DNA of 64,000 nt from Thioclava indica (GTDB lineage Bacteria; Pseudomonadota; Alphaproteobacteria; Rhodobacterales; Rhodobacteraceae). Each line of letters begins with the position of its first letter. Positions within the stretch are counted from its first letter, which is position 1. The notes beneath the pieces are model-generated. The model did no database searches, was not told the DNA's origin, and saw nothing but the letters and a program-made list of their open reading frames with translations. Shown piece by piece: positions 52,918 through 63,384 of this stretch. The translations under genes and the position numbers were made by a program. Where the stretch lies: NCBI RefSeq assembly GCF_000714545.1, contig NZ_AUNB01000062.1, positions 1 through 64,000 of the forward strand, given 5' to 3'.

Positions 52918-55869
52918 ATGACCGAACAATCCCCCAATGATCAGTTCAACGCCTCGCAATTCCTGCAAGGTGCCAATGCGGAATATGTCGAGCAACTTTA
53001 CGCGCGCTTCGCCGAGGATCCGTCTTCGGTAGACACGGCATGGGCTGCGTTTTTTGCCTCGCTGGGTGATCCCGAGCCGGACGTCAAGAAATCCGCCGCC
53101 GGTGCAAGCTGGGAGCGCAGCGATTGGCCACCAGTCGCGGCGGACGATTTGACAGCCGCACTGACCGGCGAATGGCCCGCGACCGAAGGCAAGGCCGTTG
53201 CCGAGAAGATTTCGAAAAAAGCCGCCGCCGCCGGTGTCGCCGTTGATGAGGGCGCGATCAAACGCGCAGTGCTGGATTCGATCCGCGCACTGATGATCAT
53301 CCGCGCCTACCGGATCCGGGGGCATCTGGCTGCCGACCTTGATCCGCTGGGCATGCGCGAAGATGTGCCTCATCCCGAACTAGACCCGAAAAGCTACGGC
53401 TTCACCGATGCCGATATGGATCGCCCGATCTTCATCGACAACGTGCTGGGGCTGGAAGTCGCCTCGATGCGTCAGATCATGGATCTGGTGAAACGCACCT
53501 ATTGCGGCACCTTCGCGCTGCAATACATGCATATTTCTGACCCCGAGCAATCGTCCTGGCTGAAAGAGCGGATCGAAGGCTACGGCAAAGAGATCAGCTT
53601 TACCAAAACCGGACGCCGCGCGATCCTGAATAAACTGGTCGAGGCCGAGGGTTTCGAGAAATTCCTGCACGTCAAATACATGGGCACCAAGCGTTTCGGC
53701 CTTGATGGTGGCGAGGCGCTGATCCCCGCGATGGAGCAGATCATCAAGCGCGGTGGTCAGCTGGGCCTTGAAGAAGTCGTGATCGGCATGCCCCACCGGG
53801 GCCGCCTCTCGGTTCTGGCCAATGTGCTGAGCAAACCGTTCCGCGCGATCTTCCATGAATTCCAAGGCGGCTCGTTCAAACCCGAGGACGTCGATGGCTC
53901 GGGCGATGTGAAATATCACCTCGGTGCGTCGGCGGATCGCGAGTTTGACGGCAACAAAGTTCACCTGTCACTGACCGCCAACCCCAGCCACCTTGAGGCG
54001 GTGAACCCCGTCGCGCTTGGCAAGGTTCGCGCCAAACAGGACCAGCTCAACGATCAGGCCGACCGCTCCAAAGTGATGTCGATCCTGCTGCATGGCGATG
54101 CGGCGTTTGCCGGTCAGGGCGTGGTTGCGGAATGTTTCCAGCTTTCGGGCATTCGCGGTCACCGCACGGGCGGCACGATCCACCTTGTCGTGAACAACCA
54201 GATCGGTTTCACCACCGCGCCGCACTTCTCGCGCAGCTCGCCCTATCCGACCGATCTTGCGCTGATGGTCGAAGCGCCGATCTTCCACGTCAACGGCGAT
54301 GACCCCGAGGCCGTGGTGCACGCCGCACGCGTAGCCATCGAGTTCCGCCAGAAGTTCCACAAAGACGTCGTGATCGACATCTTCTGCTATCGCCGCTTTG
54401 GTCACAACGAAGGCGACGAGCCGATGTTCACCAATCCGGTGATGTACAAGGCGATCAAGACCCACAAGACCACCTTGCAGCTTTACACCGAACGTCTGAT
54501 CGCAGACGGGCTGATGCCCGAAGGCGAGATCGAGGATATGAAAGCCGCGTTCCAATCCCATCTCAACGAAGAGTTCGAGGCGGGCAAGGTGTTCAAACCC
54601 AACAAGGCTGACTGGTTGGATGGTCGCTGGTCCGGTTTTGAGCAGGAAAAGGCGGAATATGAGCCCGGCTCAACCGCAGTGTCGCCCGATACCTTCGCCG
54701 AAGTTGGCAAGGCTCTGGTGTCGCCGCCCGACGGGTTCGCGCTGCACAAGACCGTCACGCGACTGCTTGAGAATAAAAAGCAGATGTTTGAAACGGGCAC
54801 GGGCTTTGACTGGGCCACGGCCGAAGCCCTGGCCTTCGGCTCGCTTGTCACCGAAGGATGGCCGGTGCGCCTGTCAGGGCAGGACGCCACGCGCGGCACC
54901 TTCTCGCAGCGCCATTCGGCCTTTGTCAGCCAGACCGATGAAGACCGCTACTACCCGCTTAACCACATCCGCGAGGGCCAAGCCCGGTTCGAAGTTATCG
55001 ACTCGATGCTTTCGGAATATGCGGTGCTGGGTTTCGAATATGGCTACTCGCTGGCAGAACCGAACACGCTGACCCTGTGGGAAGCCCAGTTCGGCGATTT
55101 CGCCAACGGTGCGCAGATCATGTTCGATCAGTTCATCAACTCGGGCGAGCGCAAATGGCTGCGCATGTCGGGTCTCGTCTGCCTGCTGCCGCATGGCTTT
55201 GAGGGGCAAGGCCCCGAACACAGCTCGGCCCGTCTTGAGCGCTATCTGCAAAACTCGGCGGAAGATAACTGGATCGTGGCGAATTGCTCGACGCCTGCGA
55301 ACTACTTCCACATTCTGCGCCGCCAGATCCATCGCGACTTCCGCAAGCCGCTGATCCTGATGACGCCGAAATCGCTGCTGCGTCACCCGAAATGCGTCTC
55401 TAAAGCCGATGAATTCACCACCGGCTCTACGTTCCACCGCGTGCTGTGGGATGATGCCGAAATGGGCAACTCGGATCTCAAGCTGAAATCCGACGACAAG
55501 ATCAAACGCGTCGTGATTTGCTCGGGCAAGGTCTATTACGATCTGCTCGCTCAGCGTGATGAGCGCGGGTTGGACGATGTCTATCTGCTGCGTCTCGAAC
55601 AGTTCTACCCGTTCCCCGCGCAGGCCATGACCAAGGAACTCACCCGGTTCAAGAACGCCCAGATCGTCTGGTGTCAGGAAGAGCCGAAAAACCAAGGCGC
55701 GTGGAGCTTTGTGGAGCCCTATATCGAATGGGTTCTTGCGAAGGTCGACGCCAAACATGCCCGTGCGCGCTATGCCGGTCGTGGGGCTTCGGCCTCGCCC
55801 GCAACGGGTCTGGCAAGCCGCCACAAAGCCGAGCAAGAAGCGCTCGTCAACGATGCATTGGAGGGTTGA
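52918..55869 (+). CDS. sucA: 2-oxoglutarate dehydrogenase E1
   Basis: A 983-residue thiamine-diphosphate enzyme. The N-terminal helix 'NAEYVEQLYARFAEDPSSVD' docks E2/E3. The TPP site includes 'GMPHRGRLSVLANVLSKPFR' and 'GDAAFAGQGVVAECFQLS' (Mg2+/TPP-binding), and 'FGHNEGDEPMFTNPVMYK' belongs to the active-site region. The final domain 'EEPKNQGAWSFVEPYIEWV' is conserved. Full length; three bases separate it from sucB. Confidence 0.98.
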   Translation: MTEQSPNDQFNASQFLQGANAEYVEQLYARFAEDPSSVDTAWAAFFASLGDPEPDVKKSAAGASWERSDWPPVAADDLTAALTGEWPATEGKAVAEKISKKAAAAGVAVDEGAIKRAVLDSIRALMIIRAYRIRGHLAADLDPLGMREDVPHPELDPKSYGFTDADMDRPIFIDNVLGLEVASMRQIMDLVKRTYCGTFALQYMHISDPEQSSWLKERIEGYGKEISFTKTGRRAILNKLVEAEGFEKFLHVKYMGTKRFGLDGGEALIPAMEQIIKRGGQLGLEEVVIGMPHRGRLSVLANVLSKPFRAIFHEFQGGSFKPEDVDGSGDVKYHLGASADREFDGNKVHLSLTANPSHLEAVNPVALGKVRAKQDQLNDQADRSKVMSILLHGDAAFAGQGVVAECFQLSGIRGHRTGGTIHLVVNNQIGFTTAPHFSRSSPYPTDLALMVEAPIFHVNGDDPEAVVHAARVAIEFRQKFHKDVVIDIFCYRRFGHNEGDEPMFTNPVMYKAIKTHKTTLQLYTERLIADGLMPEGEIEDMKAAFQSHLNEEFEAGKVFKPNKADWLDGRWSGFEQEKAEYEPGSTAVSPDTFAEVGKALVSPPDGFALHKTVTRLLENKKQMFETGTGFDWATAEALAFGSLVTEGWPVRLSGQDATRGTFSQRHSAFVSQTDEDRYYPLNHIREGQARFEVIDSMLSEYAVLGFEYGYSLAEPNTLTLWEAQFGDFANGAQIMFDQFINSGERKWLRMSGLVCLLPHGFEGQGPEHSSARLERYLQNSAEDNWIVANCSTPANYFHILRRQIHRDFRKPLILMTPKSLLRHPKCVSKADEFTTGSTFHRVLWDDAEMGNSDLKLKSDDKIKRVVICSGKVYYDLLAQRDERGLDDVYLLRLEQFYPFPAQAMTKELTRFKNAQIVWCQEEPKNQGAWSFVEPYIEWVLAKVDAKHARARYAGRGASASPATGLASRHKAEQEALVNDALEG

Positions 55870-55872
55870 TCA

Positions 55873-57396
55873 ATGTCCACTGAAGTCCGCGTCCCCACGC
55901 TTGGTGAAAGCGTCACCGAAGCCACCGTCGCCACCTGGTTCAAGAAGCCCGGCGATCCGGTCGCTGCCGACGAAATGCTGTGCGAATTGGAAACCGACAA
56001 GGTAACCGTCGAAGTGCCCGCGCCCGCCGCTGGCACTTTGGGCGAGATCGTTGCCGCCGAGGGGGAAACCGTTGGCGTCGACGCTCTGCTTGCTACAATC
56101 GAAGCCGCCGGGGCTGGCACCGCCGCTCCGAAACAACAAGAGAAACCGGCGGAGAAGCCCGCTGCAGCCCAATCGAATGAGGGAAAAATGGTCGATGTAA
56201 TGGTGCCCAGCCTTGGTGAATCGGTCACCGAGGCGACAGTCTCGACATGGTTCAAAAAGGTTGGCGATGTGGTCGCGGCCGATGAAATGCTCTGCGAGCT
56301 GGAAACCGACAAGGTTTCGGTCGAAGTGCCCGCTCCTGCGGCTGGCGTGTTGAAAGAAATCGTCGCCGAAGAAGGCGCGACCGTCGATGCCTCGGCCAAG
56401 TTGGCCGTGATCGCCGAGGGCGAAGGTGCCGGTTCCGCCGACAGCGCGCCCAAGGCGGACGAGAGCAAATCCGAGGCCCCCGCCAAAGGTGGCAAGGACG
56501 TCGAAGACGCGCCCTCGGCCAAGAAACTGATGGCGGAAAAGAATATCGACCCGTCCTCGGTTCAAGGCTCGGGCAAAGATGGCCGGATCATGAAAGAAGA
56601 CGTGACCAAAGCAGCGAGCGCGCCCAAGGCCGCCTCTGTTTCGGTCGCCCCCGCCCCCGCATCCGCACCGCGCGGCCCGGTCAATGCCGATGACGGCGCA
56701 CGCGAAGAACGGGTGAAGATGACCCGCCTGCGCGCCACTATCGCCAAGCGCCTGAAAGACAGCCAGAACACCGCCGCCATGCTGACCACCTATAACGAGG
56801 TGGACATGTCGGGCGTCATGGGCCTGCGCAACGAATACAAAGACCTGTTCGCCAAAAAGCACGGCGTGAAACTGGGCTTCATGTCCTTCTTCGTCAAAGC
56901 CTGCTGCCACGCGCTAAAAGAAGTCCCCGAGGTCAATGCCGAGCTTGACGGCAACGAGATCGTCTACAAGAACTACGTCCATATGGGCGTGGCCGTGGGC
57001 ACGCCCTCGGGTCTCGTGGTGCCGGTGGTGCGCGATGCCGATCAGATGGGCTTTGCCTCGATCGAGAAAACCATCGCCGAAATGGGCACCCGTGCGCGTG
57101 ACGGAAAACTCTCGATGGCCGACATGCAGGGCGGCTCGTTCACCATCTCGAACGGCGGCGTCTATGGCTCTCTGATGTCCTCGCCGATCCTCAACCCGCC
57201 GCAATCGGGTATCCTCGGGATGCACAAAATCCAGGAACGCCCGATGGTCGTGAACGGTGAAATCGTGATCCGCCCGATGATGTATCTGGCGCTTAGCTAC
57301 GATCACCGCATCGTCGACGGCAAAGGCGCCGTGACCTTCCTCGTGCGGGTGAAAGAGGCGCTCGAAGACCCGCGCCGGTTGTTGATGGATCTGTGA
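55873..57396 (+). CDS. sucB: Dihydrolipoamide succinyltransferase with two lipoyl domains
   Basis: A 507-residue E2. Two lipoyl domains (about residues 2-76 and 108-185) each contain the lipoylated Lys in 'CELETDKV'. The domains are nearly repeated ('[20 protein letters not shown]' and '[20 protein letters not shown]'). An E3/E1-binding domain follows ('[20 protein letters not shown]') and then the catalytic core with '[20 protein letters not shown]'. E. coli SucB has one lipoyl domain, so this copy has a duplication. It lies between sucA and a MAPEG gene. Confidence 0.97.
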   Translation: MSTEVRVPTLGESVTEATVATWFKKPGDPVAADEMLCELETDKVTVEVPAPAAGTLGEIVAAEGETVGVDALLATIEAAGAGTAAPKQQEKPAEKPAAAQSNEGKMVDVMVPSLGESVTEATVSTWFKKVGDVVAADEMLCELETDKVSVEVPAPAAGVLKEIVAEEGATVDASAKLAVIAEGEGAGSADSAPKADESKSEAPAKGGKDVEDAPSAKKLMAEKNIDPSSVQGSGKDGRIMKEDVTKAASAPKAASVSVAPAPASAPRGPVNADDGAREERVKMTRLRATIAKRLKDSQNTAAMLTTYNEVDMSGVMGLRNEYKDLFAKKHGVKLGFMSFFVKACCHALKEVPEVNAELDGNEIVYKNYVHMGVAVGTPSGLVVPVVRDADQMGFASIEKTIAEMGTRARDGKLSMADMQGGSFTISNGGVYGSLMSSPILNPPQSGILGMHKIQERPMVVNGEIVIRPMMYLALSYDHRIVDGKGAVTFLVRVKEALEDPRRLLMDL

Positions 57397-57451
57397 TCCC
57401 TCTGGAAGGCGCCCTCTGCCCTTCCTCTTGATCGAAATATCCCCGGGGGGT

Positions 57452-57474
57452 CCGGGGGGCAGGCAGCCCCCCGG
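57452..57474 (+). repeat. GC-rich hairpin repeat after sucB
   Basis: CCGGGGGGC and GCCCCCCGG pair around AGGCA, preceded by GAAATATCCCCGGGGGG. The stem with its ATATCCCC leader looks like the intergenic repeat family often seen in Rhodobacterales genomes. It lies between sucB and the MAPEG gene and has no T-run. Confidence 0.5.
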
Positions 57475-57500
57475 TCCGTCCTCTCAACCGGGAGCTACCC

Positions 57501-57896
57501 ATGACCCCCGAACTCACCACCCTCGCACTCACGGTTCTGCTGCATATGAGCCTGATGGCCGCCTATTCGGTGAAGGCCAATCGCGAGCTGGGACCGGACT
57601 ACCCGATGTCGCCGCGCGATGGCGCGCCGCCCAAGCCGCTTTCGCCCGCCTGTGCGCGGATGCAGCGCTCGGTGAACAACTCTTTTGAAAGCCTGATCCT
57701 ATTCGCGCCCGTCGCGCTGATGGTCGGTCTTACCGGGCAATCGACGGGCGTCACCGCGACGTTTGCGGTGATCTTTCTGATCGCCCGCCTGCTGTATATC
57801 CCGGCCTATGTGATGGGGCTGGTGCCTTGGCGCTCAATGATCTGGGGCGTTGGATTTTTCGCAACACTGGCGCTGGCGATTGCCGCGCTGATCTGA
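57501..57896 (+). CDS. MAPEG-family membrane protein
   Basis: A 131-residue protein with about four helices. 'RMQRSVNNSFESLILFAPVA' and 'ARLLYIPAYVMGLVPWRSMI' are MAPEG signatures (glutathione/eicosanoid metabolism-like membrane proteins). GGGAG precedes ATG 57501. It lies between sucB and lpd, apparently as a passenger of the operon. Confidence 0.88.
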   Translation: MTPELTTLALTVLLHMSLMAAYSVKANRELGPDYPMSPRDGAPPKPLSPACARMQRSVNNSFESLILFAPVALMVGLTGQSTGVTATFAVIFLIARLLYIPAYVMGLVPWRSMIWGVGFFATLALAIAALI

Positions 57897-57945
57897 ACAC
57901 TGGCGCGCCCAACGCGCCTTAGAATGAACCGTAAGGAGCAAGAAA

Positions 57946-59334
57946 ATGGCTGATTATGATGTGATCGTTATCGGCGCTGGCCCGGGCGGCTATGTCTGCG
58001 CCATCCGCTGCGCCCAGTTGGGGCTGAAAACCGCCGTGGTCGAAAGCCGCGAGACGCTGGGCGGCACCTGCCTGAACGTCGGCTGCATCCCCTCCAAGGC
58101 GCTGCTGCACGCCACGCATGAGCTGCACGAAGCCGAGCATAACTTCGCCAAGATGGGCCTCAAAGGCAAATCGCCTTCGGTCGACTGGAAGCAGATGCAG
58201 GCCTACAAACAGGACGTTGTCGATGGCAATACGAAGGGCATCGAATTCCTGTTCAAGAAGAACAAGATCGACTGGCTCAAAGGGCGTGGCGCGATCCCCG
58301 AGGCGGGCAAGGTCAAGGTCGGCGATGACGTCCACAACGCCAAGTCGATCGTGATCGCGACCGGCTCTGAACCTGCCTCGCTGCCCGGTATCGAGGTCGA
58401 CGAGAAGACTGTCGTGACCTCGACCGGCGCGCTTTCACTCGGCAAGATCCCGAAATCGATGGTCGTGATCGGCGCGGGTGTGATCGGGTTGGAAATGGGC
58501 TCGGTCTATGCGCGTCTGGGGGCCGAGGTGACGGTCGTGGAATATCTCGACGCGATCACGCCGGGCATGGATAGCGAAGTCGCGCGCTCCTTCCAAAAGA
58601 TCCTCACCAAACAGGGGCTGAAATTCGTCCTTGGCGCTGCGGTGCAAGGTGTGGATGTGAAGAACGGCAAGGCCACGGTGAAATACCAGCTGCGCAAGGA
58701 CGAAAGCGAAGCCACGATTGACGCCGAAACCGTGCTGGTCGCGACTGGTCGCAAGCCGTTCACCGAAGGGCTGGGCCTTGAGGGCGTGAGCGTCGAGCTG
58801 CTGCCGCGCGGTCAGATCAAGACCGACGCGCATTGGCAGACCACCGCCAAGGGCATCTACGCAATCGGCGATGCGATTGTTGGCCCGATGCTGGCCCATA
58901 AGGCCGAAGACGAGGGCATGGCCGTCGCCGAGGTCATCGCGGGCAAGCATGGCCATGTGAATTACGGTGTGATCCCCGGCGTGGTTTACACCACCCCCGA
59001 GGTTGCCTCGGTCGGGCAGACGGAAGACGCGCTCAAGCAAGAGGGCCATGCCTATAAGGTCGGCAAGTTCTCGTTCATGGGCAATGCGCGCGCCAAGGCG
59101 GTGTTCCAAGGCGAGGGTTTCGTCAAACTGATCGCCGACAAAGAGACCGACCGTATCCTTGGCTGCCACATCATCGGCCCCGGCGCTGGCGATCTGATCC
59201 ACGAGATCTGCGTGGCGATGGAATTCGGTGCCTCGGCGCAGGACGTGGCGCTGACCTGCCACGCCCACCCGACCTTCTCGGAAGCCGTGCGCGAAGCCGC
59301 ACTGGCCTGCGGCGACGGCGCGATCCACGCCTGA
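57946..59334 (+). CDS. lpd: Dihydrolipoamide dehydrogenase (E3)
   Basis: A 462-residue flavoprotein. '[20 protein letters not shown]' binds FAD, '[18 protein letters not shown]' holds the redox Cys pair, '[20 protein letters not shown]' binds NAD, and '[16 protein letters not shown]' has the catalytic His/Glu. It completes the OGDH complex encoded just upstream. AAGGAG precedes ATG. Distinct from the Lpd-like protein of the gad cluster. Confidence 0.97.
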   Translation: MADYDVIVIGAGPGGYVCAIRCAQLGLKTAVVESRETLGGTCLNVGCIPSKALLHATHELHEAEHNFAKMGLKGKSPSVDWKQMQAYKQDVVDGNTKGIEFLFKKNKIDWLKGRGAIPEAGKVKVGDDVHNAKSIVIATGSEPASLPGIEVDEKTVVTSTGALSLGKIPKSMVVIGAGVIGLEMGSVYARLGAEVTVVEYLDAITPGMDSEVARSFQKILTKQGLKFVLGAAVQGVDVKNGKATVKYQLRKDESEATIDAETVLVATGRKPFTEGLGLEGVSVELLPRGQIKTDAHWQTTAKGIYAIGDAIVGPMLAHKAEDEGMAVAEVIAGKHGHVNYGVIPGVVYTTPEVASVGQTEDALKQEGHAYKVGKFSFMGNARAKAVFQGEGFVKLIADKETDRILGCHIIGPGAGDLIHEICVAMEFGASAQDVALTCHAHPTFSEAVREAALACGDGAIHA

Positions 59335-59359
59335 TCAAGCGCGATCCAGCAATGACAAA

Positions 59360-59383
59360 GGGCGGCCCCGTGGCCGCCCTTTT
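59360..59383 (+). terminator. Rho-independent terminator of the suc/lpd operon
   Basis: GGGCGGCC and GGCCGCCC pair perfectly around CCGT, followed by TTTT. It lies 26 bases after the lpd stop. Confidence 0.9.
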
Positions 59384-59426
59384 CACATTCCGGCAGGGCT
59401 TTGATTCACATTCGCCTGTTCCGCCC

Positions 59427-59930
59427 TCAATCCTCACTGTGATCCGCTGCCGCATCCATCTTCTGCGCAAACTCACGGCGCAACTCGCGGCGCAATTCGG
59501 CGGCACGCCAGCGGTGCTTTTCTTCGCGCGTTTCCGGCTCCAACTTGGCCACTTCCACGGGCTTGCCGCCCTCATCGACTGCGACCATCGTGAAATAGCA
59601 GCTATTGGTGTGGCGGCGCGTGCCTGCGGTGATGTTTTCCGCCTCAACGCGGATCCCGATCTCCATCGAGGTGCGGCCCGTATGGTTGACGCTGGCGCGA
59701 AACGTCACCAGCTCGCCCACGTTGATCGGTTGCTGAAAGGTCACCTGATCCACGCTCAGCGTCACCGCGTAGTGGCGCGAATAGCGCGAAGCGAGGGAAA
59801 ATGCGACCCGATCAAGCCACGCCAGCAGCGCGCCCCCATGCACCTTACCCGAAAAATTCGCCATCTCGGGCGTCATCAGCACCGACATTTCCAGCCGCTT
59901 ACGTTCTTCGGGGGTGAGTGGCGTCGTCAT
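59427..59930 (-). CDS. Acyl-CoA thioesterase (hot-dog, YciA/BACH type)
   Basis: A 167-residue hot-dog-fold enzyme. 'NFSGKVHGGALLAWLDRVAF' is the signature with the catalytic region, and 'VTFQQPINVGELVTFRASVN' and 'TGRTSMEIGIRVEAENI' follow. It hydrolyses acyl-CoA to the free acid and CoA. A charged tail of about 35 residues is present at the C-terminus. AAGGA precedes ATG. It lies upstream of the pan genes' end and is transcribed in the same direction as them. Confidence 0.88.
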   Translation of the reverse strand: MTTPLTPEERKRLEMSVLMTPEMANFSGKVHGGALLAWLDRVAFSLASRYSRHYAVTLSVDQVTFQQPINVGELVTFRASVNHTGRTSMEIGIRVEAENITAGTRRHTNSCYFTMVAVDEGGKPVEVAKLEPETREEKHRWRAAELRRELRREFAQKMDAAADHSED

Positions 59931-59945
59931 AGCATTCCTTTCAGA

Positions 59946-60785
59946 TCACACCGCGATATTGTCGATCAGGCGCACATCGCCCAGCCAAAGCGCGGCCAGC
60001 ATCCGCGCCGGCTGTGACAGATCGGGCGCGGGGCGCAAGCCCTCAACCGTGCGCAACTCTAGATATTCGATGTCGCGAAAGCCTGCCTCTAGCAGTTCGG
60101 CCTGCGCATCCATCAGCGCAGTTTGCACCGGCTTGCCCGCGCGCATGTCGCTGGCGGCGGCCTGCATCACCGCATGCAGAACGGGGGCAGTTGCGCGCTC
60201 AGTCGCACTCAGGCGGACATTGCGCGACGACATCGCCAGCCCGTCCTCCTCGCGGATCGTCGGGCAGCCGATAATGCGCACGGGGATATTAAGATCGCGG
60301 ACAAAACGCTGCACGACCTGCAATTGCTGCCAGTCCTTTTCGCCAAAAAACGCGCGCCCTGCCTGCGTCATGCCAAACAGTTTGGAACAAACCGTGGCGA
60401 CCCCGTCGAAATGGCCGGGGCGAAACGCGCCCTCGAGCGGCTCGGTGATGCCACTGACCGAGACGGTGGTGGCAAAGCCGTCTGGGTAGACCTCATCGAC
60501 GCCGGGCGCGAACAGCACATCCACACCCTCGCTATCGAGCAGCGCCAGATCATGCGCCTCATCGCGGGGGTATTTTTCCAGATCCGAGGCATTGTTGAAC
60601 TGCATCGGATTGACGAAAACGGTCACGATCACGCGGTCAGACTGTTCACGCGCGGCGCGGGCCAGCGACAGGTGACCGTCATGCAGCGCGCCCATCGTCG
60701 GCACCACACCCACCAACATCCCCGAGCGTTTCCACCCCGCCACCTTCTCGCGCAACTCATCGGCACTGCGGATCACTTCGGTCAT
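59946..60785 (-). CDS. panC: Pantothenate synthetase
   Basis: A 279-residue enzyme joining pantoate and beta-alanine with ATP. '[20 protein letters not shown]' contains the HxGH nucleotide motif, 'FVNPMQFN' and '[19 protein letters not shown]' line the substrate sites, and '[11 protein letters not shown]' matches KMSKS-like loop. It overlaps panB by four bases (ATGA at 60782-60785), so the pair is coupled. Confidence 0.96.
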   Translation of the reverse strand: MTEVIRSADELREKVAGWKRSGMLVGVVPTMGALHDGHLSLARAAREQSDRVIVTVFVNPMQFNNASDLEKYPRDEAHDLALLDSEGVDVLFAPGVDEVYPDGFATTVSVSGITEPLEGAFRPGHFDGVATVCSKLFGMTQAGRAFFGEKDWQQLQVVQRFVRDLNIPVRIIGCPTIREEDGLAMSSRNVRLSATERATAPVLHAVMQAAASDMRAGKPVQTALMDAQAELLEAGFRDIEYLELRTVEGLRPAPDLSQPARMLAALWLGDVRLIDNIAV

Positions 60786-61606
60786 TTATTCGCCTCATCG
60801 GCAAAGACATGTTCAGGACCGGGGAAGGCGCGCGCGCGCACCTCGGCGGCGTAGTTGGCAACGGCCTGATCGGCGGCCTCACCCAGCGCGCCAAAGCGTT
60901 TGACGAATTTCGGTTTGAACTCGGTGAAGAGGCCCAGCATGTCGTCAACCACCAGCACCTGCCCGTCACAGCCCGCCCCCGCGCCAATGCCTACGGTGGG
61001 GATGGCGATGTCAGCGGTGATCTGATCAGCCAGCCCTTGCGGCACCTTTTCCAGCACCACCGAGAACGCGCCCGCCTGTGTTACCGCGCGCGCATCGCCG
61101 ATCAGACGTGCGCGATCATCGCCGCGCCCCTGCACCTTATAGCCGCCCAGCGTGTTCACCGATTGCGGCGTCAATCCGATATGCGCCATCACCGGAATGC
61201 CCCGCGCGACGAGAAAGGCGATGGTTTCGGCCATATGCTGACCGCCCTCCAGCTTGACCGCGCCTGCCCCGGTTTCGGCCATCAGAATAGCGGCATTTGC
61301 AAAGGCCTGCTGCGGGCTTTGTTCATAGCTGCCAAAGGGCATGTCGATCACCATCAGCGCATTTTGCAAGCCCCGCGCCACCGCCTGCCCGTGCATCACC
61401 ATCATCTCCATCGTGACGCCAAGGGTCGAGGGCAACCCGTGCAGCACCATCCCCACGGAATCCCCGACCAGCACCAGATCGCAATGCGGATCTACCGTTT
61501 TGGCGATCGGCGTGGTGTAGGCGGTCAGGCACACAATCGGCGCGCCGCCTTTCATCGCAGCAATATCGGCGGGCATTTTTTGGCGAACGGTTCCGGTGAC
61601 ACTCAT
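60782..61606 (-). CDS. panB: 3-methyl-2-oxobutanoate hydroxymethyltransferase
   Basis: A 274-residue TIM-barrel enzyme making ketopantoate from ketoisovalerate and methylene-THF. '[20 protein letters not shown]' holds a Mg2+ ligand, '[20 protein letters not shown]' and '[20 protein letters not shown]' are conserved, and '[20 protein letters not shown]' is another block. ATG 61606 follows GGGAGG; the much longer open frame is unsupported. First gene of the pan pair. Confidence 0.96.
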   Translation of the reverse strand: MSVTGTVRQKMPADIAAMKGGAPIVCLTAYTTPIAKTVDPHCDLVLVGDSVGMVLHGLPSTLGVTMEMMVMHGQAVARGLQNALMVIDMPFGSYEQSPQQAFANAAILMAETGAGAVKLEGGQHMAETIAFLVARGIPVMAHIGLTPQSVNTLGGYKVQGRGDDRARLIGDARAVTQAGAFSVVLEKVPQGLADQITADIAIPTVGIGAGAGCDGQVLVVDDMLGLFTEFKPKFVKRFGALGEAADQAVANYAAEVRARAFPGPEHVFADEANK

Positions 61607-61812
61607 GGCATTCCTCCCTTGCCTTGGGGTCAAATTCCTAGCGGCACTGCCCCGATAAGGAAAGATATCACTGCGCCAACGCCGCGTTACAGGGCAAAGC
61701 GGGGGCGAATAGTCTCGCGAAAGCTCTCGTTTGCTCGCCGCGCCGTGATGACACTTGATCGCAAGACGAAACCCGCCGATCATCACCCCGTTCAAAGCTA
61801 TCGGAGACCCCC

Positions 61813-63285
61813 ATGAAGATGCGCCTTTTCACTGCCCTCGCAGCGCTTGCGCTATCGGCCACAAGCGCTTGGGCTGCCAAGGATACAATCACGCTGGGAA
61901 TGGTGCTTGAGCCGCCAAACCTTGACCCCACAGCAGGCGCAGCAGCCGCAATTGACGAGGTGGTTTACGCCAACGTCTTTCAGGGCTTGACGCGTTTTGG
62001 CCCCGATGGGTCCGTGCGGCCAGATCTGGCGACAAGCTGGGATGTATCGGAGGATGGCACGGTTTACACGTTCAATCTGCAAATGGGCGTGACGTTTCAG
62101 GACGGTTCAAGTTTTGACGCCAAGGATGTGAAATTCTCGCTGGATCGCGCGCGTTCGGACGATAGCGTCAATGCGCAAAAGCAGTTGTTTGCGGGGATCG
62201 AAAGCGTCGATGTGGTCGATCCGCTGACGGTGAAGGTGACACTGAACGCCCCCGATGGTGCGCTGCCGTTCAAGCTGGCTTGGGGCGATGCGGTGATGGT
62301 CGCGCCTGAAAGTGCCGATCAAAACGCAACGCATCCCATCGGCACCGGCCCGTTCATGTTCAAGGATTGGGCGCAGGGCGATCATATCACGCTGAGCGCC
62401 TATGAGGGCTACTGGGGCACGCAGCCGAAACTGCGCGAGGCGACGTTCCGGTTTATCTCTGATCCGACTGCGGCGTTTGCTTCGATGATGGCGGGCGATG
62501 TCGATGCCTTCCCGAACTATCCCGCGCCCGAAACGGCAGCGCAGTTCAAATCCGATCCGCGGTTCAAGCTGATCATCGGCTCCACCGAGGGCGAAACGAT
62601 CCTTGCGATGAACGAACGCAACGCACCGCTCAACGATATTCGGGTGCGTGAAGCCATCGCCCATGCGATCAACCGTCAGGATTTGATTGACGGGGCGATG
62701 TTTGGCTATGGCACGCCGATTGGCACCCATTTCGCGCCCCATAACCCCGCCTATGTCGATCTGACGGACCTGTCGGATTACGACCCGGAAAAATCCAAGG
62801 CGCTGCTGAAAGAGGCAGGCGTGAGCAATCTGAAACTGCGCCTTGCGCTGCCCCCGCCGTCTTATGCGCGCCGCTCGGGCGAGATCATTCAGGCGGAACT
62901 GGCCGCCGTGGGTATTCAGACCGAGATCACCAATATGGAATGGGCCGACTGGCTGGAACGGGTGTTCAAAGGCCATGATTACGACCTCTCTATCGTCAGC
63001 CATACCGAGCCGATGGATATCGGAATCTATGCGCGCCCCGATTACTATTTTGGCTATCACAGCGATAAATTCAACGCGGTGATGGCGGAGTTGGACAAAA
63101 CGACCGATGCCGCCAAACGCACCGAATTGCTGCAAGAGGCCCAGCGCATTCTGGCACAGGATTACGCCAACGCCTTCTTGTTCCAACTGCCCAAGATCGG
63201 CGTGGCGAATGCCAAGATCGAGGGCCTTTGGGAGAACGCGCCCACGCAGGCCAATGATCTGACCGAGGTTTATTGGGACGATTGA
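61813..63285 (+). CDS. ABC transporter family-5 solute-binding protein
   Basis: A 490-residue periplasmic protein with a signal peptide ([20 protein letters not shown]). It matches the oligopeptide/dipeptide/nickel-binding family (SBP_bac_5). Family blocks include '[20 protein letters not shown]', '[20 protein letters not shown]', '[13 protein letters not shown]' and '[17 protein letters not shown]'. Substrate cannot be told. No permease or ATPase follows in the window; the next gene is a 5'-nucleotidase. GGAG precedes ATG. Confidence 0.88.
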   Translation: MKMRLFTALAALALSATSAWAAKDTITLGMVLEPPNLDPTAGAAAAIDEVVYANVFQGLTRFGPDGSVRPDLATSWDVSEDGTVYTFNLQMGVTFQDGSSFDAKDVKFSLDRARSDDSVNAQKQLFAGIESVDVVDPLTVKVTLNAPDGALPFKLAWGDAVMVAPESADQNATHPIGTGPFMFKDWAQGDHITLSAYEGYWGTQPKLREATFRFISDPTAAFASMMAGDVDAFPNYPAPETAAQFKSDPRFKLIIGSTEGETILAMNERNAPLNDIRVREAIAHAINRQDLIDGAMFGYGTPIGTHFAPHNPAYVDLTDLSDYDPEKSKALLKEAGVSNLKLRLALPPPSYARRSGEIIQAELAAVGIQTEITNMEWADWLERVFKGHDYDLSIVSHTEPMDIGIYARPDYYFGYHSDKFNAVMAELDKTTDAAKRTELLQEAQRILAQDYANAFLFQLPKIGVANAKIEGLWENAPTQANDLTEVYWDD

Positions 63286-63384
63286 GGGGGGGCTAAAACG
63301 CCACCGCGCGCCCCGCCCGTCACGGATTTGACAGACAGCTTGGCCAGACTGCGGCCAACCAAAGCCATCTAACAGGAGATAGAG

